A stretch of DNA of 64,000 bases from assembly GCA_017590115.1 (NCBI GenBank), contig JAGGNK010006892.1, positions 15,229,736 through 15,293,735 of the forward strand, in the 5' to 3' direction. A model generated the notes under the pieces. It saw nothing but the letters and a program-made list of their open reading frames with translations, did no database searches and was not told the origin of the DNA. The position numbers and the translations under genes were made by a program. The first letter of the stretch is position 1. Every line of letters starts with the position of its first letter. This DNA comes from Montifringilla adamsi (taxonomy: Eukaryota; Chordata; Aves; Passeriformes; Passeridae). Positions 48,960-62,639 of the stretch are shown one piece after another.

Positions 48960-51260
48960 TTCACCTAATGATCTACTGTAGAATGCAGATATTCTTCTGA
49001 GGAACCTTTGTCTAAACTGCCTTTGCTCGTTGGGCTCTCACACTTGAGGGATTTGCTATTGGTCCTTAGCTTTGTAACTCTGTACCTTCTGGAACCTTGC
49101 ATTCTGTTCTTTTAAGATCTCTTTCCCCTATTATTATAGATATTTTTGAATGCTTACCCTTTTAGAGGCATGCAGTCTCTGTCAGCTGGAGATCATCTGC
49201 AAACTCAAACACACATTGTACTGAGTTGCTCACATCTCTCATGGTAATACCAAGGAGTATAATATCACCAGACTTTACGACGTCCTTCAATTTTGGTAAA
49301 GCAGCATTGAAAACTGCTTTCAGAGGGAAGAATTTCCAATAAAACTTGCAACATTTTCTGATAGGTTCCTCTGGCATTTTTCCAGTTTGTTGGTCATCCT
49401 CCCCTGAAGCAGCTGTAAAACCTCACCAGTGGCACCTGCAAGGGGCAACTGCTTCTTCCCTGCCACCAGCTCTGTCACTCTTTCACAACTTACAGAATAC
49501 TGGGACTAAACATAGGTAGCCACACTTTTCCAAAGCTTGGTGTTGACTCTAGCTAATGCATTGGTGGCCTCCAGCAAGAGCTGGGTAATCTTTAATTACT
49601 CAAAAGGCCCCTAGACAGGGAAATCGGGAAGGCTGATGTTGAAATCCTTCCAAATTACTAGTTTACGTTTGTATCTGGCACCATGCTGGTGCTGTGGCAG
49701 CCCACTACACAAACCTGCATGAATGCAGACCATTTGTATTGGTGGCTATAACTAATTTTAGCTTGAAAAAACAAACAGCCTATCTGTGGTTTTATTCAAA
49801 AATTGTAGTGGAATTCAATTATGAATGCCTGCTCAGAGCTGTTTAAATCAGAAGTTGCTGCTTTTTTGAGATACAAAAATGGAGTTGAACATTGGGTCTG
49901 TAAAAGGCAAAACCCCCAGTTTACACTTACTTGAAAGAATAACAAAGCAAAAAATCCCAGGGAGACTAGTGAGGAGATGAAGTTAGATGAAGTTAAATAA
50001 GCCTTTAACAGTCTTCTAACTGGTGTAATCACTTACTGCAGCTGCAAGAGCCTCTTATAGTAGTAATCATAGTTGTATAATTTATTTTTTTGTACTGTGG
50101 TAGAACACTGCATTGCAGTGTAAGTGGAGACTTCTACAATTATCTATATCTCTGTGCGCTGATAACTGCACTTTTGGGCTGAAAATTATCTGCCTGATTT
50201 CAGCCCTAAACTTTTTTTTTTTAAAGTTTCTATATGACTTACATGTGAATTCTGCTTACAAGGAAGAAAAAAAGAACCCTTTTCTGCTGTGAAAGGATCA
50301 GTCTTTTTTTCAGAATTGCCAAGTAGTCAGAAATACCAGTCAAATCAACAGGAGCTGCAGGTGCTGAACACTTCAAATCAAGCCCTTCCTTTTCTCGTCT
50401 TCATGTGTGTAACCAAAATGACAACATTACAAGCTGGAACTTTCCTCTTAACTTGTCTCTGAGGAGGATTAGTCTGAAGGCTGGTTTTCTGACTGAATGA
50501 GATGATTGTGGTGTTGAACAATTGAATTTCACTCCCACATATTTGCTGGCACTGAGTAGGCTGCAAGGCAAGCCCAGGCCCCTGAGCTGGGGGTGTGCGT
50601 GTGCACCCTCCTCTTTCGAGCACTCAGGGCTGCAGATTTCCTGAGGAAAGCGTTTTGGCCAATGCCTCTTCAAATCTGCAGGCTTGGAGTAGCTGGTCCC
50701 ACTTTATGGCTGAACCATTTCACACCCCCACACCTATTTCCCTACCATAACCCTGGGCTGGGAGAAGGGATTTGCCTGCCTGGTGCTAAAAATAATGACA
50801 CTGATGCAGCAGTGCTTGTGGAGGGACATCAGCCAAACCCGAAGAACCTACTTCAGTGTGCTACTCTGTGTTGTCAGAGTTGACCCTGTTATGGCCACCC
50901 TGAGCACGGGCAGTTGCCCAGCAATTTGGCACATCACTGAACTCCTGCATGGCCCTTGTGTGTGCCCACATCACGGTGTAGCCTTTAGACAGGCCCTTTG
51001 GCACGTCTTCTTTGCTGCTCACAGTACGATGGTGCCTGTGAGATCTTGCCTTGGCACTGCAGGTAGGGAGGGCTGACCACTGCACAGATGGATCTGCTGC
51101 TGAACAAAGCAAGAAGAGAGCAGAAGAGAAAAAAGCAGAGCTTAACTCAAGTGCAGTGTTTCTTGCAGTGCGTGTGTGAGTGCAGGGCACCCAGACGCTA
51201 ATGGAAGATCACGGACCACCCTGTGCTCAGCCCTTCTCTGTGAACCTCCTGGGTTATCTT
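48960..51260. other. Non-coding stretch
   Basis: No gene is recognised. About 49150-49380 has phrases reminiscent of an old antisense LINE ('gatcatctgcaaactcaaac'), but the match is too weak to call. 50560-51190 is somewhat G+C-richer with short open frames on both strands and nothing recognisable. Confidence 0.5.
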
Positions 51261-51264
51261 GATG

Positions 51265-51395
51265 TCATGGCTAGAACCTGGAGCACAGGGAAATTGTGTG
51301 ATTTATCTGATGTCACAGAAGATGCCTGTGGCAAAGTCAGGATCTGAATCCATCTCTCCTGATCTCAGGTTGATTGTATCTCCAAACCTTCCCTC
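51265..51395 (-). mobile_element. MIR SINE
   Basis: The plus strand reads 'cacagggaaattgtgtgatt', 'gatgtcacagaagatgcc', 'ggcaaagtcaggatctgaat' and 'ccatctctcctgatctcagg'. This order matches the reverse complement of the MIR core and 3' half, where an 'aggtcacacagc...' block precedes '...agctgggattcgaacccagg...'. MIR is a tRNA-derived amniote-age SINE; this copy is an inert relic. Confidence 0.7.
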
Positions 51396-51659
51396 TCCTT
51401 TCAGTGGATTTGGTGTTTCCCATGCGTCATCCCACATTACAGAACAAATGCTGTACAGATCAGTCACCCAACTCTTGTTTATGGCTGGCTGGCCATTTTA
51501 GCCATTTGGTCTGCGAGGGGCTAAAGGAGTCTAGTGATCCTCTTTTTATTACCTCAGTTTATTTGCTTCTGCACTTGTTCTCACAGGGAAGAAATGAAAT
51601 GTTTGGAAGTGCAGGGCTATACAGCTAAATCATAACACCAGGCACCTCGTGGACATATC

Positions 51660-51735
51660 TTAAGGAGATATGACCTTGAGGTGACATATTTAAGGAGGCA
51701 TATCCCATCTGCCTTAAGGAGACATACTCTCAATA
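51660..51735 (+). repeat. Short imperfect tandem repeat, 3 copies of TTAAGGAG
   Basis: TTAAGGAG occurs at 51660-51667, 51690-51697 and 51714-51721, each followed within four bases by ATA. Spacings are 30 and 24 bases. It looks like a decayed minisatellite of about 24-30 bp. Confidence 0.8.
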
Positions 51736-54192
51736 GAAGCAACAAGCCTAGTCCAGTTTAATTTTTCTAAAGTCCCTGCTGTTAAGAAGAAGCTTTACTG
51801 AAATTAGTGAGAATTTTTCATAAAAGCTGAGGGACAGACTGTCTTTATAACGTGATTCATGCTCTGAGTCAGCCTGTGCATCTCCAAATGGCCATGGCTG
51901 ACCTCCCTCAACACGCACGAGAGCAGCACAATACCTGACCTCAGAAGAGGTGAAGCCAAGTGGAGAAAAGAACAACCAGAAGCTATTTATATCAAATGAG
52001 GAAACATGTGCAAAGCTGTATGAGGCAGCTTATATGTAAAGCCTTTCAAGTCTTCCACTCCAGGGTACTTAGATTGATGACTATGAACACGGTAAACGCA
52101 AAGTGCTATTTTGTGTTCCCAGCCTGAAAAATGACAGCCCTTCTGCGATTGTAAAAGGTTATTGCCACTAAAAGGACTTTTTGTTTTGTGAGTTAGTTCT
52201 TCAAAACAAACACATTACAGAAATCTTTGGTTTGCTGCGTGGTAGGTGAGTCAATGTTATCATCAAATCTGAATAAACAACTGTTTATTTTTAGATATTA
52301 AAAATGTAGCATAATAAAATTAGTATTTTGCAGATATGTTTTAGTTTATTCTCATTTTGCAATGCAATCACTTTTATGTAATATATCTTTATAATTTCTT
52401 ATTTTTTGTGTGGCCTAAGATAAAAACCAGAACAAAATTTAAGAATATTTCCAGAGTGTGGCTGTCCCACAAATGTTTGAACAATGGCTTTTGGCTTCTT
52501 CATAATTTTGGGTGGTTTCACCAGTTCCTGTTAAGGTAACGCTGTGAATGCACATTTGTGGATTCCAGTTTGAGTTACAGGAGAGCAAATAATTCACAGC
52601 TATCTCAACAACAAGATTTATGAAGTTATAACAGAGCAGAGTACGCCTTCAGCCTACAGCTGAAGACTTCTGGACTTTTCCAGCAGCTTCCAAACTAGGG
52701 GTGGCAACTATGTAGTTGTTTTTATTGCCACTATTCTGCATTCCTCATGTGACTGTCAGATGCCTTTTTCACCTTCTCAAGGCTGACAAAGAGTACTATC
52801 ATCAACATTTAATCTTACTAATGTGTTAGGTGACTGCAGCATCACCTTCTTCCACACAAAGATAAAAATAGTACTTCCTATCCCTTGGGGGAAAACTGTG
52901 TTTTTTCTTGCCACGTTTTGCAATTCCAATGTCTTTTATTGCTTTCTTTTGTTTCAGGAGCTGTGAATATGCATTGCCTACTTTCCATCTTCTATTGTAG
53001 CAACTGAAGTGTCAAAGCATACTGCATGAAGTAGATGAAATTTAACCCTCTTCAAAAAGAGCAAAGGAAGCAGGTTAGAACAGGATCCTAAAATCCATGA
53101 GGACTGAGTGAAAGTATTTTAGGCAGTGGGAGATTACATATAAAAGAAAGAAAAATAATTGAGAAAAAATATTACAGATATATCCTTAGTTTAGGATTGT
53201 TTTTGTAAATATTCATCATTAATTATAACACTAATCAGCATATCTGAGCCCTTCTGCTGGTACAACTTGTCCGTCTGCTGCTGTAATGAAGCAGTGTTTA
53301 GAAGTGTTGATTTTTAGTAGCATCTACTTTCATATTGGGTCTGGTGTGATGGCAGAAATAAGTACATACTTATGAGAAACTAAAGAGAGACTCAGTTTGA
53401 AACAGAAAGGGGTTTTATACTGCCTGCTCCATGCTGCAGCTAGGCAAAACACTCTAAAGAAAAACCAGCTACTGGATTCCATTCTGCCAAATTCAAGACA
53501 TGCTTTGTCTTGCATCTGGAAAAAGCAGGCAATTACAAGGACATTAAAAGTGTGGGACTGAAGAATGATGAGGAAACCTTGAAAAGGACCAGCATTAATG
53601 TCTCTCCAGACACCAAATGCCAAGAAGAGATGAGCAGAATGTACCCAAACCTATTTGAACATAGCATAATCTTCTGCCCTAGGAGCTTAACTATGAGTGT
53701 TGCTGAGCCTGCTGGTTGTGGCAGACTTTAGAATCCTACTCCAGAATATAATGAAAATAATACAGAGAAGGAAACCCATTTCTTGGAGATTTCTGCAAGC
53801 CCCTGTTTTACCTTTGTTTTTTTCATGTGCATGGATTCGTATTTTTCTTTAATTTCATCTGAAATACCTATACATGATACCTTGCTATATTTCCCATATA
53901 AATCACTTCTAAAGGTGGAAATTTTTAACTAAGTCATACACAGGATATATTTGATGGATCAGTTTCATACCACAGAAATGGCTGCCTTTAGATGACATTA
54001 AGAAATTAGATTTTTTTTATTTTTCACATTTACATATCTAGTGAGTATAGCCTGATTGTCCTGGGGAAATGCAGCCAGTCCAGCCAAGCCCACATGCAGC
54101 GAGCAGCATCATAGAACACGCACTTTTGCCTTTGTGTATTGACAATTCAACTTGCTGCTTACAGGATGTGAGCATTGCTCATCTGAACTGTC

Positions 54193-54219
54193 AATTTTAC
54201 CACTTCAGGTGGTAAAATT
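54193..54219. repeat. Perfect 11-bp stem with 5-base loop
   Basis: Arms 'aattttaccac' (54193-54203) and 'gtggtaaaatt' (54209-54219) are exact reverse complements separated by 'ttcag'. The structure is too short for a microRNA precursor and has no T run making it a terminator; a protein-binding dyad or chance are both possible. Confidence 0.95.
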
Positions 54220-57200
54220 CCAGAGTCAGATCTAACATAAAAGGTACAAAGCAAATGCCACTTCATCTGTACATCAGCCATGCTGTGATCCATACAAGTA
54301 ATCCCACAAAATGCTGTATTTCAGGCAGAGCCCTACACTTAAATGGATGTTCAGGGTTTCATGACAGGAATGCAAACACCCTGCTAAGTCTTAAAGCCAG
54401 AGCATTTCTCAGGTGGTAGGACTGCAATTTAAAACTTATTTCTTCATTCATGACAACCTGGCTGATCTGCACATGATGGATGGTTGTGAGATATGTTCCA
54501 ATGAGATGCATAGGAAGAATAAACTCCTGTGGCTCTTTGAAAAACATGCAGTCAAAAGAGTTGTTGTACAATATTAGTTATCTAATATATACAGTGTAAA
54601 GAGTTCATTTCAGGAATCTTTAAAAAGAACATTATACAGTAAGGTCCATTGTTTAAAAGTTGCTAAGAGTTTTCATGGTACAGGCAGAAGATATAGTTAC
54701 AAAATGTAAATAAAAGATACTTAATAATATGGCAAAGGAACTCTGTGAATGAAATTCCTCCTGTGAAGCAGCCCATTCAAGGTTTACGACCACTCAAGTT
54801 CCTCCTAAACCCCCAGCAGAGAATATCAGTCTTTGAGATTTCATCTGGATTTTGCTGACATGCAAAGACGTGTCCTGGATGGAATCTGGAGACCAGAGGA
54901 ATGAAAAAAGACACTTCAAGTGCACAGAACAGCTTTTAAAAATGCCTTTTTCATCCACTCCCCTTGGCTAGCTTGATTGAATGGTTTAAAATTGCTTATT
55001 TTGTTAGCATGCCTAGCTGCTACTGCCTGGCCATGCATGGCTAGTTTTTTGCTGAGAAATTAAGCTTTCTGAACCAGAGAAACCAATGAAAAAAACCTCA
55101 AATCTTTGCCCTGCTGGGGCCTTTTCAAGAGTTCACCTATTTGCTTATGCCACTTTTGTTTGTTTTGCAGTAAATTCAGTGCTGGGGTAGTCCCTTTAGC
55201 AACTTACTTGTATGTTTTGCCATTATCTGAAGTAGTACTTAACCAAGGTCTCCTGGGGGAAGGCAAAGCACACAACATTTTTTAAATCTCATTAACAATT
55301 TCATAGGCAAAATGATTTTAAAAAGAGTGCCTTGCTTAACTGCAGGAAAAGAATATTTTTTGAGCCTTTGCAAGGAATATTATTAATACTTTGCCATGTA
55401 CTCTGTTGCTAAGAAAAAGAAATAATTGTAAAAGCCTAATTATCCAAGCCCCAGTCTTAACTGACTAATTTGCCCTTAGTTTCTAGGAGACAAAATGAAA
55501 AGAAGTAAAAACTGAATAAGCAACTTGAGATTTTATTTACCAGCTTGTCTTACTCTTTCACTGCTTCAAAATGGAATGAAATAAAATTGCAAACAAAGAA
55601 TTAAATTCTCACTCAGGGGTAGAGACTGCTTGCCATGACCAGGTATTTTATCACCAGGGCTGGACAGCAAAGGTCCTGGGCTCACTCTGGCCCCGGGCTG
55701 GCAGCAGCCAGAGGTATTGCCACCACAGAGGGGGTCTCAGTTCCCTTCTCTCCCTCCTACCCCAAAAACTGCTGTGCAAGGCACTCCCTGGAGAGTGGTG
55801 AAACCCCTGAATAGCTTCCTCGAAACCTGCTCATAAACTCAGCCCACACACAGCACAACCGAGCCACTTCCACAGGGTTCTCCACAGTGGCCAAATTTAT
55901 TTGATCATATGGGTGTCATATAGGCTATTAATAGCCAGGAGGAGCAAAATACAGAAAAAATAGAGCTTGGGGTATTGCCCTTAATATGAAATTTAGTAAA
56001 TATTATGATTCCAGCAGTACTTGGGTTCAGCATTCAGACAGTCTTTTGACAAATTACATGTGCCCCTTCATGTCCTAGCCCTATGGCATTTGTTTCTTTT
56101 CCCTTTCTCATGAATGAATAAAAACAGAGAGAAAAACCTTCCAGGAAGAAAAAACCTCAAGAAAATAAGTACAACTTGAGATATTCTTGTAAGGAAGCAA
56201 GGCAATTCCAGGAATATAAAGTCTCTCTTTCCCTTTCTCTAGTGAGATGCCAAAGGCTGTGTCTACACAGCTTGGTGGCTGAGTTCCCTCTCTTGAGAAG
56301 AGTCCTGGCATGCCTGGTAGGATGCCTACGCACACGGCCATGGCCAGGCACCCAGGCTGAGCTGGAAGGTTTTAAATGAGAGCTGAAAGGTGGCAAAGAT
56401 AAAAAACAGATTCACAAACTACTTCTCAGCCACAACTTACTCTGAGATTAATGGGAGTTCATTTCAGGGCAAAGACAAACAAGCTGGCTGAAAAAACAGG
56501 AATGTGAGATTCTCCTGTCCAGGGATGGATGGGTTTCATCTTGACAGATGCCGTCTAAAAGTCAGAGGTCTCTCCTGAAATAGTTGTCTTCAATCTCTGC
56601 ACAAAGAACAGTGAATAGACACTTCCAGAAGGTGGTTAGTCCCACTCCATCCTATCCCATCCAAGATTTGTTACCCCAGAGCAGAGCTTGTCTCCCTCTA
56701 CTGCCTCTGGGGAGGGTCTAGTGACTAGGTCCCTAGCTCACTCCGTCCTCAGTCTTTTTTAACTTGTGCTTCATTGTGGGCAAGCCTAGGGGTGACTGGA
56801 AGGTCTGTCATGACACTGCTGTGGTCTAAGGACTACAGGGAACTGTCCCTTCAGACACATGCTATGGTTTGTACGTTATGTATATGTTAATCCTGCAGTG
56901 AGCTGGTGTTTGGCAGGGACTGAAAAGAGTGTATTCAGTCTACAGCTTTTAAATTGCACCAGAGCTTAGAGTTCATCTGCAAACTTACTGGAATGCTCAT
57001 GCACAGAAAAAAATAATCTGACTTCATGCTCACCAGATGTACCTCAATGGCAGGCCTGATTTTGCAAAAGTAGTTGCAAGGTCCAATTTAAAGATCAGTT
57101 TGTTTGGATTGGAATATTGTTTAAGAATCAGATGGCTTTCAACTCAGTGAGTACTCTGTTTTAGAAGAGATTTTCTAGATATGACTTGCATGAAAACAGG

Positions 57201-58691
57201 CTCAGCTGACCTTCTCTTTCAAAAATTTGTTGGCTGTATGCTCCTTTTGCTAAAGATCGGGAGTAAACTCAACACCTCAGATAATATTAATGAAGGTGTT
57301 AAAGTTACTCTAATGTACATTTTGCATAAAAATAGCCTAAAAAGGGAACATGGACTTAAAAATTCCATCAAGACCACTTCAAGCATGGTTCAATAGGAAG
57401 ATGCTTCTGCTGCAACACTGGTCTATAATGCCATGACATCTTCTCAATAATGTAGGTACAATCTAGTCTGGCCACTACACAGTGGTCAGGACACTTCAGA
57501 AGAAATGGCACTAGAGCAGCTGGGGGTTGTCTGAAGACCACAAAAGTCAGAGAGGTGGCATCCATTTGCTCTAGCATTAGGTGTCAAAAAAAAGCTGCAA
57601 GTCTGGTTTAAGCTAGTGGTCTAGCCTGCTCTATAACCAGTGCAAAGATGGAGGTCCCTCTGGAGTTGAGCCAGCTTAATCATTTAGGCTGGGGAGGGAT
57701 GAATCTTGTCACACGTGCCTGGGCCACATATTTGGATGAGGTGCCTAACCTTTAGATGGCTGACAGAAGTCTTCCCAACAAGATAAAAGAGAAATTATTC
57801 TAGGCCAGACACTCAGAGGTTTTACCTGCAAGTAAAAAATATAAGTGAGTGTAATCACTGATACAAGTGGTCACCAGGATGGCAACAGGGTGCCAAGACA
57901 ATTTCCAGCTGGGGAAAGCATGGTTTTCTCCTTTGAGCAGAGTGTAACTCCAGTACATTACCTGAAGGGTTAAAAGCTTAAATCTCAGCAGAGACAAGGA
58001 TAGTGGGTTTTTCATAAGGTTTAGGAACGTGGAAAGGGCAGATTACCCTGTTGTCACCTTTTGCCTACTCCTTTTACCAACTGCTGACATGAAGTGGAAT
58101 TTTTCTGAAGATGAGGATTAATGTAATGGCTGCTTTTATTCCTCAGTATTTTTTGGATGAAATTTGATCACTCTTCTCCACATTCCTATTCTTCACCTGC
58201 TCTGGGAAGCAAACACAATTATTTGAAAACAAAAGCAGGCCAAAAATCTCAGACTATTTCTCACTTGAACTCTCACCAATATTTCTCTTTTTAAATACAG
58301 TTAATTCCTTTACAGTCTGATCACTGTGAAAACCAACTAGTTCTGAATTTCTTCAGTATGGGGTTTCTAAATACCTTAATTACTGTATTTATTTCTAGAT
58401 ATGCACTGTCCAAGACAATATGAATATTATGTAAGATGTCTCTTGTTCTGGACCTACGAGGATAGCAAAATGAAAATGTTACAGTACCGCAGCATCTTTG
58501 GGGGATTAATGTCATGATGTTATTGAGGGCATTGACAGAAATCTTAATCAGGAATGGATAGGCTGACCTAAGGCCTGGATCTCATTTGTCCAATTCTGGT
58601 CAGAGTAAGCTGGTGTCAGTGTCTTCTGACACCTGCACCCAGATGTCCTTTGGCAGGGTGGCTTGTACAGCTTGGGAAACATTGAGAGCTG

Positions 58692-58727
58692 TTCCTAAAA
58701 GATTGTATATTCCTAAAAGATAGTATA
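58692..58727 (+). repeat. Tandem duplication, 2 x 18 bp
   Basis: 'ttcctaaaagattgtata' at 58692-58709 is followed immediately by the same unit with one T-to-A change at 58710-58727. A recent slippage-type duplication. Confidence 0.95.
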
Positions 58728-59845
58728 TTACAGAAGTCTTTCACAGTTCCTGCACAGGCTCTCCTCTAACCTTTTATTTTAGTTTCTGTTTGCAGAAGCT
58801 CTTTGGCTGTCTTTTGCTTAAAGATGATTTTGGAAGGTATCAGTTTCCTCAAAAATGCCATTAAGGCCCAGAGCTGTAATGTAAACACCAAATAAAGATG
58901 AAGGAAGGAGTTTTCCTTAATATTTTGGTCAGAGGGCCCCCACTCAAGTGGCTAGAATCAGTGGCTTTAACATTTAAGAATGATTTCGGAAGTGTGTTTC
59001 TGAGCAAGAAATGAAGAATCCACATTTTCACAAGCTAGAGAGTTTTATAGTTTTGAGGACTGTAATGTCTTGCTTGTAGTTATTTCCTTTTCCATCCGTT
59101 TTATTCAGAAATTCAAAGAAAAAAAAAATCTGTGTGAAGAGCAGATGCAACTACATTAAATGCTGAGAAGCCTCATAATATCTAAATTAAAACACATCTA
59201 ATTCATTCCTTTTAACTGCATAAATACCCACACATTTTTTAATCACATGAAACATATATTTTTCTAATGGTTACAATAAAAAAAATGCAAGAAAAATACT
59301 TAGGAACATTGTTCATATGATAATTCAGTGTTATCTGATTTAGCAAGTCAATTAACCAGATCAAGGCCAGAAGACCTTGTGCTTCTTTTGCTTGACTCCT
59401 GCTGAGTTGAATATGACTTTTGCTATTCAGAGATCAAGTAACCACACTGTTAATTGTACTAGAGGTACACAAAGGGCATTAGAGGGAAACATAATCTGAC
59501 AAGAAAATCAGAGAAGCCATAGGATGGAAACAACTGCCAGCCTTCATACAGGATAATAGCCTGCTATGCAAATGAGAGCCACAGCTAGGAGGAAGTTTTA
59601 GTTCTGTCCAAAGATTTTATTTTTATTGTGCTGTAATAATGAGCCAGCACAAGGATGACTGTGGTTGAAAACTGAGTTAGAATGAGGCGCTAAGTCAGGC
59701 CAAGAATGCACCAAAGTACATCCCTGGAGCCAGTTCACAGCAGCAGCTGCTTGGTGTGCGCTGGAGAATTCCCAGCTTTATCTGCGATTGCAGCTAGGGA
59801 TCGAAGGATCCTTTTTACCTCACATTTGTATCTCTCTGCTTTTAG

Positions 59846-59957
59846 GGCCTGGCAGCAGCTTCAGAAACACCTGAACCCTCCATTACATGACAGCATGAAA
59901 AGCAAAGCACATATGGGGTCCAATGGCAGAAGGAATAAAGTCAGTGCTCACATTTAG
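59846..59957 (+). CDS. Possible terminal exon, unrecognised
   Basis: A strong acceptor-like 'gtatctctctgcttttag' is followed by one base and 36 codons ending in TAG. The peptide is basic and glutamine-rich (AWQQLQKHLNPPLHDSMKSK, then GRRNK) without a known domain. AATAAA lies 52 bases after the stop at 60009-60014, a short but workable 3' end. It would need an upstream phase-2 exon, which was not found nearby. Confidence 0.17.
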
Positions 59958-60008
59958 TGATGGACTCAGTTTTCTTCCTGCTTTATTGTAGAAAGTCTGC
60001 TGTTCCGC

Positions 60009-60014
60009 AATAAA
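60009..60014 (+). promoter_or_regulatory. Candidate poly(A) signal
   Basis: AATAAA downstream of the candidate terminal exon at 59846-59957. A second AATAAA lies inside that exon's frame near 59934. Single motifs of this kind are weak evidence in AT-rich DNA. Confidence 0.2.
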
Positions 60015-60019
60015 TATGA

Positions 60020-61086
60020 AGGAGAGAACCCAGGGAAAGACAGGGAGAAGAAAAGTAATAAAAAAAAATAATTCAGTGGGATTGAGAAAACTGCACATGC
60101 AGGAAGGGGTTCTGGAACTGCAATGTTCCCCTGGGTGCTGATCACATGCCTGCTGTGGAATGGCTTTGATAGCCACATTTACAGCAGGAGAGGAATATCT
60201 GAAAGGAGATGATGGAGGCTGAAGAGAAGGAACTCGTGGTGTTTTGAGACTGGGGAGGAGATGCAGCTTCATGGGAGCAGAGATATACAAAGTATAGTTA
60301 CTAGCAGGAATCACACTTTTTTTTTTTTAAAAAAGACCTCCTGTAGTGCTCAGACCCATGACTACTCAACAGGGAGATTTTACCCAGTATAAATATAATT
60401 TTTCCTCCCTTTCCTTGTAGCATCTTAGGCAAGCTGGCGTAACCTGTGTAAAAGTTTTCTTTAAAATCTCAGTGTATTGGGCTCCGGCCAGCCTGCTCTC
60501 CCACAAGGGAGCTGCTTCACCGGTGTCAGCTGGTGGGTGTGCTGTGGAGCAGAATCCAACCTTTTGACCTTCACGTATTCCAGAAATAATTTGGGAAATG
60601 TGGAAGTTTTTCTTAGCCTTCAGCTCTGTGGTGGTTTGTAATCAAAGCCAATACATAGCAGTAACAAAAGGAAGCTGTCACATTGATAACTCTGCACTGA
60701 ATGCAAGTGTAAATGCTCTCTATCCACAAACAGCTACTTTTTGGTGCCATTCATCTTCTGAATGCATGCTCGGATTTTACTTTGGCTCTTTTGTAGATGT
60801 TTGTTTTTGCAATTTGGACAGGTGAAACCAGCAAGTATGCAATTTGTGTAAACTAAGTGGTCTGTTAAGTGAAAAAAGCTTTAAAGTATACTGGCTGCAG
60901 CTCTGATTTCCACTCCAGCAATTCCAGCACAAGGACAGGACATGTGGATGAGTTCTTTATTTTGAAAGCAAGTTCCTTTAGAATAACAGAGTGATTTTTG
61001 AAAGGTGTGGATATATATGAATTATGAGATTTCTAAAAAAGTCCCACAAATAAAAAAACATCCCAATGACCCAAAACCTCAGAAGC

Positions 61087-61117
<31 letters not shown>

Positions 61118-62635
61118 CCTGTGAGTGAACTTAAAGGCTGTTATACTATTTTTTTTTTTAAATAAGCTGACAATCTGTGTTTCAAAATGAAGACTGTTCC
61201 ATGGAAGAGATCTATGGCTGAACTATTTTGCTATGTCTTAGTATTAAAAAACAACCCATCTGAAAATTTTCCCACTAGATATTCTGATGAAAACCAGAGT
61301 AGTGGCATAGGTCCAAAGGAATTAATGGAGATATATCAATTTGTACCTACTGCAGGTTTAACTCTTGATTTGTATTCAAGAGCTTCAGCTCTTAGGAATA
61401 CCACTAAACACTGATTTTCTCTATGGTGTTTCTTAGCAATGAATGCTGTAAAATACCTCTAAGTTGAGAAAAAGAACAGAGAACAGGAAGGGGAGAACTG
61501 AACACAAGAAGAAAGGTCTAAGTGGCCTCTGCATTTATCATTGGGCAACCTCTTGTAAGTGAGAGCTGAACTTTGTTTGCTCAGGTACCTCTACAGCTCA
61601 TGCTGTTGTGGGAAAGGAGCTGTGTGGCACCATCAGTGACAGCAGTGATGCCTGTGCTGGGCAGGTCACCAGCTCAGGAGGAGATGTTTTGTCCTGTGGG
61701 TAGCCCATGTTGGTTCTGATGTCTTCTGGGTCAAAGGCAATGAGCTCAGCTCTAATGGAACAGATAGTGGAGTGGCCTGCATGTTTTTGCCTAAGAAAAA
61801 CAAAAGAATATTTTAAAAGTATGGGTCAAATAAGCTAGTATCATCCCACACCAGATTTCTAATAAATTCTAGCAATTTCAGAGATAAAAATAGCATTAAT
61901 TGGAGCACTACCAGCTAAAGTAAACCCAGTTCTCAGTAGGGGAAAGACCTACATAGTCTTGGTGATGATATGGACAAAATGGGAAATAGGTAAAATAACA
62001 ACTGCACAAAAAGAGTAAATTCATCCTGGCACCGCCCATCTAATGTGCTGCTTCATACATTCACCCTTACAAGAATATATTTTTAAACCATTTATTTCTC
62101 TACCAGTGGGCCATTAAAGTGCCCTGGAAAGAGGTAGGACATCTATTTCTTAATAACTTTTACTTTACCAGCCAGTGAGACAAATTTTGAAGAGATGAAG
62201 CACCAAATTTGATTTAGTTATCTTTTCATTATGAACAAGATCTCTATTCAGATTTTCATACTCTCTTATGCTTTAAAGGTTACTGTGAGACCCCTGTGGA
62301 AATAACCTTGGACTGGGAGCTGGATGGGCTGAAGGAAAATAAAGTCCCACTTCACAACGTTTTCAAAGATCACAGTAGCACTTTATCTCACGCATCTGTG
62401 ACCATGTCATGACCATGGATTGGTCTAATAGGAAAAATGCTTCAAATGCTAGTAACTGAAATACTTTAAAAATGCAGAAATGGCCTAATTTCTGTATTGT
62501 GCATAAAATATCATGATTAGTTTCAAGAAGCTGACCTTGGATCTGGTATTAATCCAACAGGAACTTATTTTTGCCTCAAGTATGAAAAGGAAGAAATTAT
62601 CAAATAGCTGTTCAAGTTAGCTTAATACAGCCACA
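60020..62635. other. Non-coding stretch
   Basis: No gene or repeat family is recognised apart from the homopolymer at 61087-61113. A 75-codon frame at 61187-61414 shows no motif. Confidence 0.5.
61087..61113 (+). repeat. Poly-A run (27 A)
   Basis: Twenty-seven uninterrupted A, the longest homopolymer of the window. It could be the tail of an old retroposed copy, but the 100 bases upstream match no family I know and no flanking duplication is evident. Confidence 0.95.
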
Positions 62636-62639
62636 CTTC

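Larger units (their letters stand above)
51740..59700. other. Long non-coding stretch
   Basis: No known gene is recognised. A hairpin occurs at 54193-54219 and an 18-bp tandem duplication at 58692-58727. About 55270-55620 is complex AT-rich sequence with several TAAT cores and could be a conserved non-coding element. All open frames are below 100 codons and have no visible domain. Confidence 0.5.

Noticed and set aside
49150..49380. Possible antisense LINE relic around 'catctgcaaact'
   Set aside because: Only one short phrase matches; the rest could not be aligned to CR1 or L3 with confidence.
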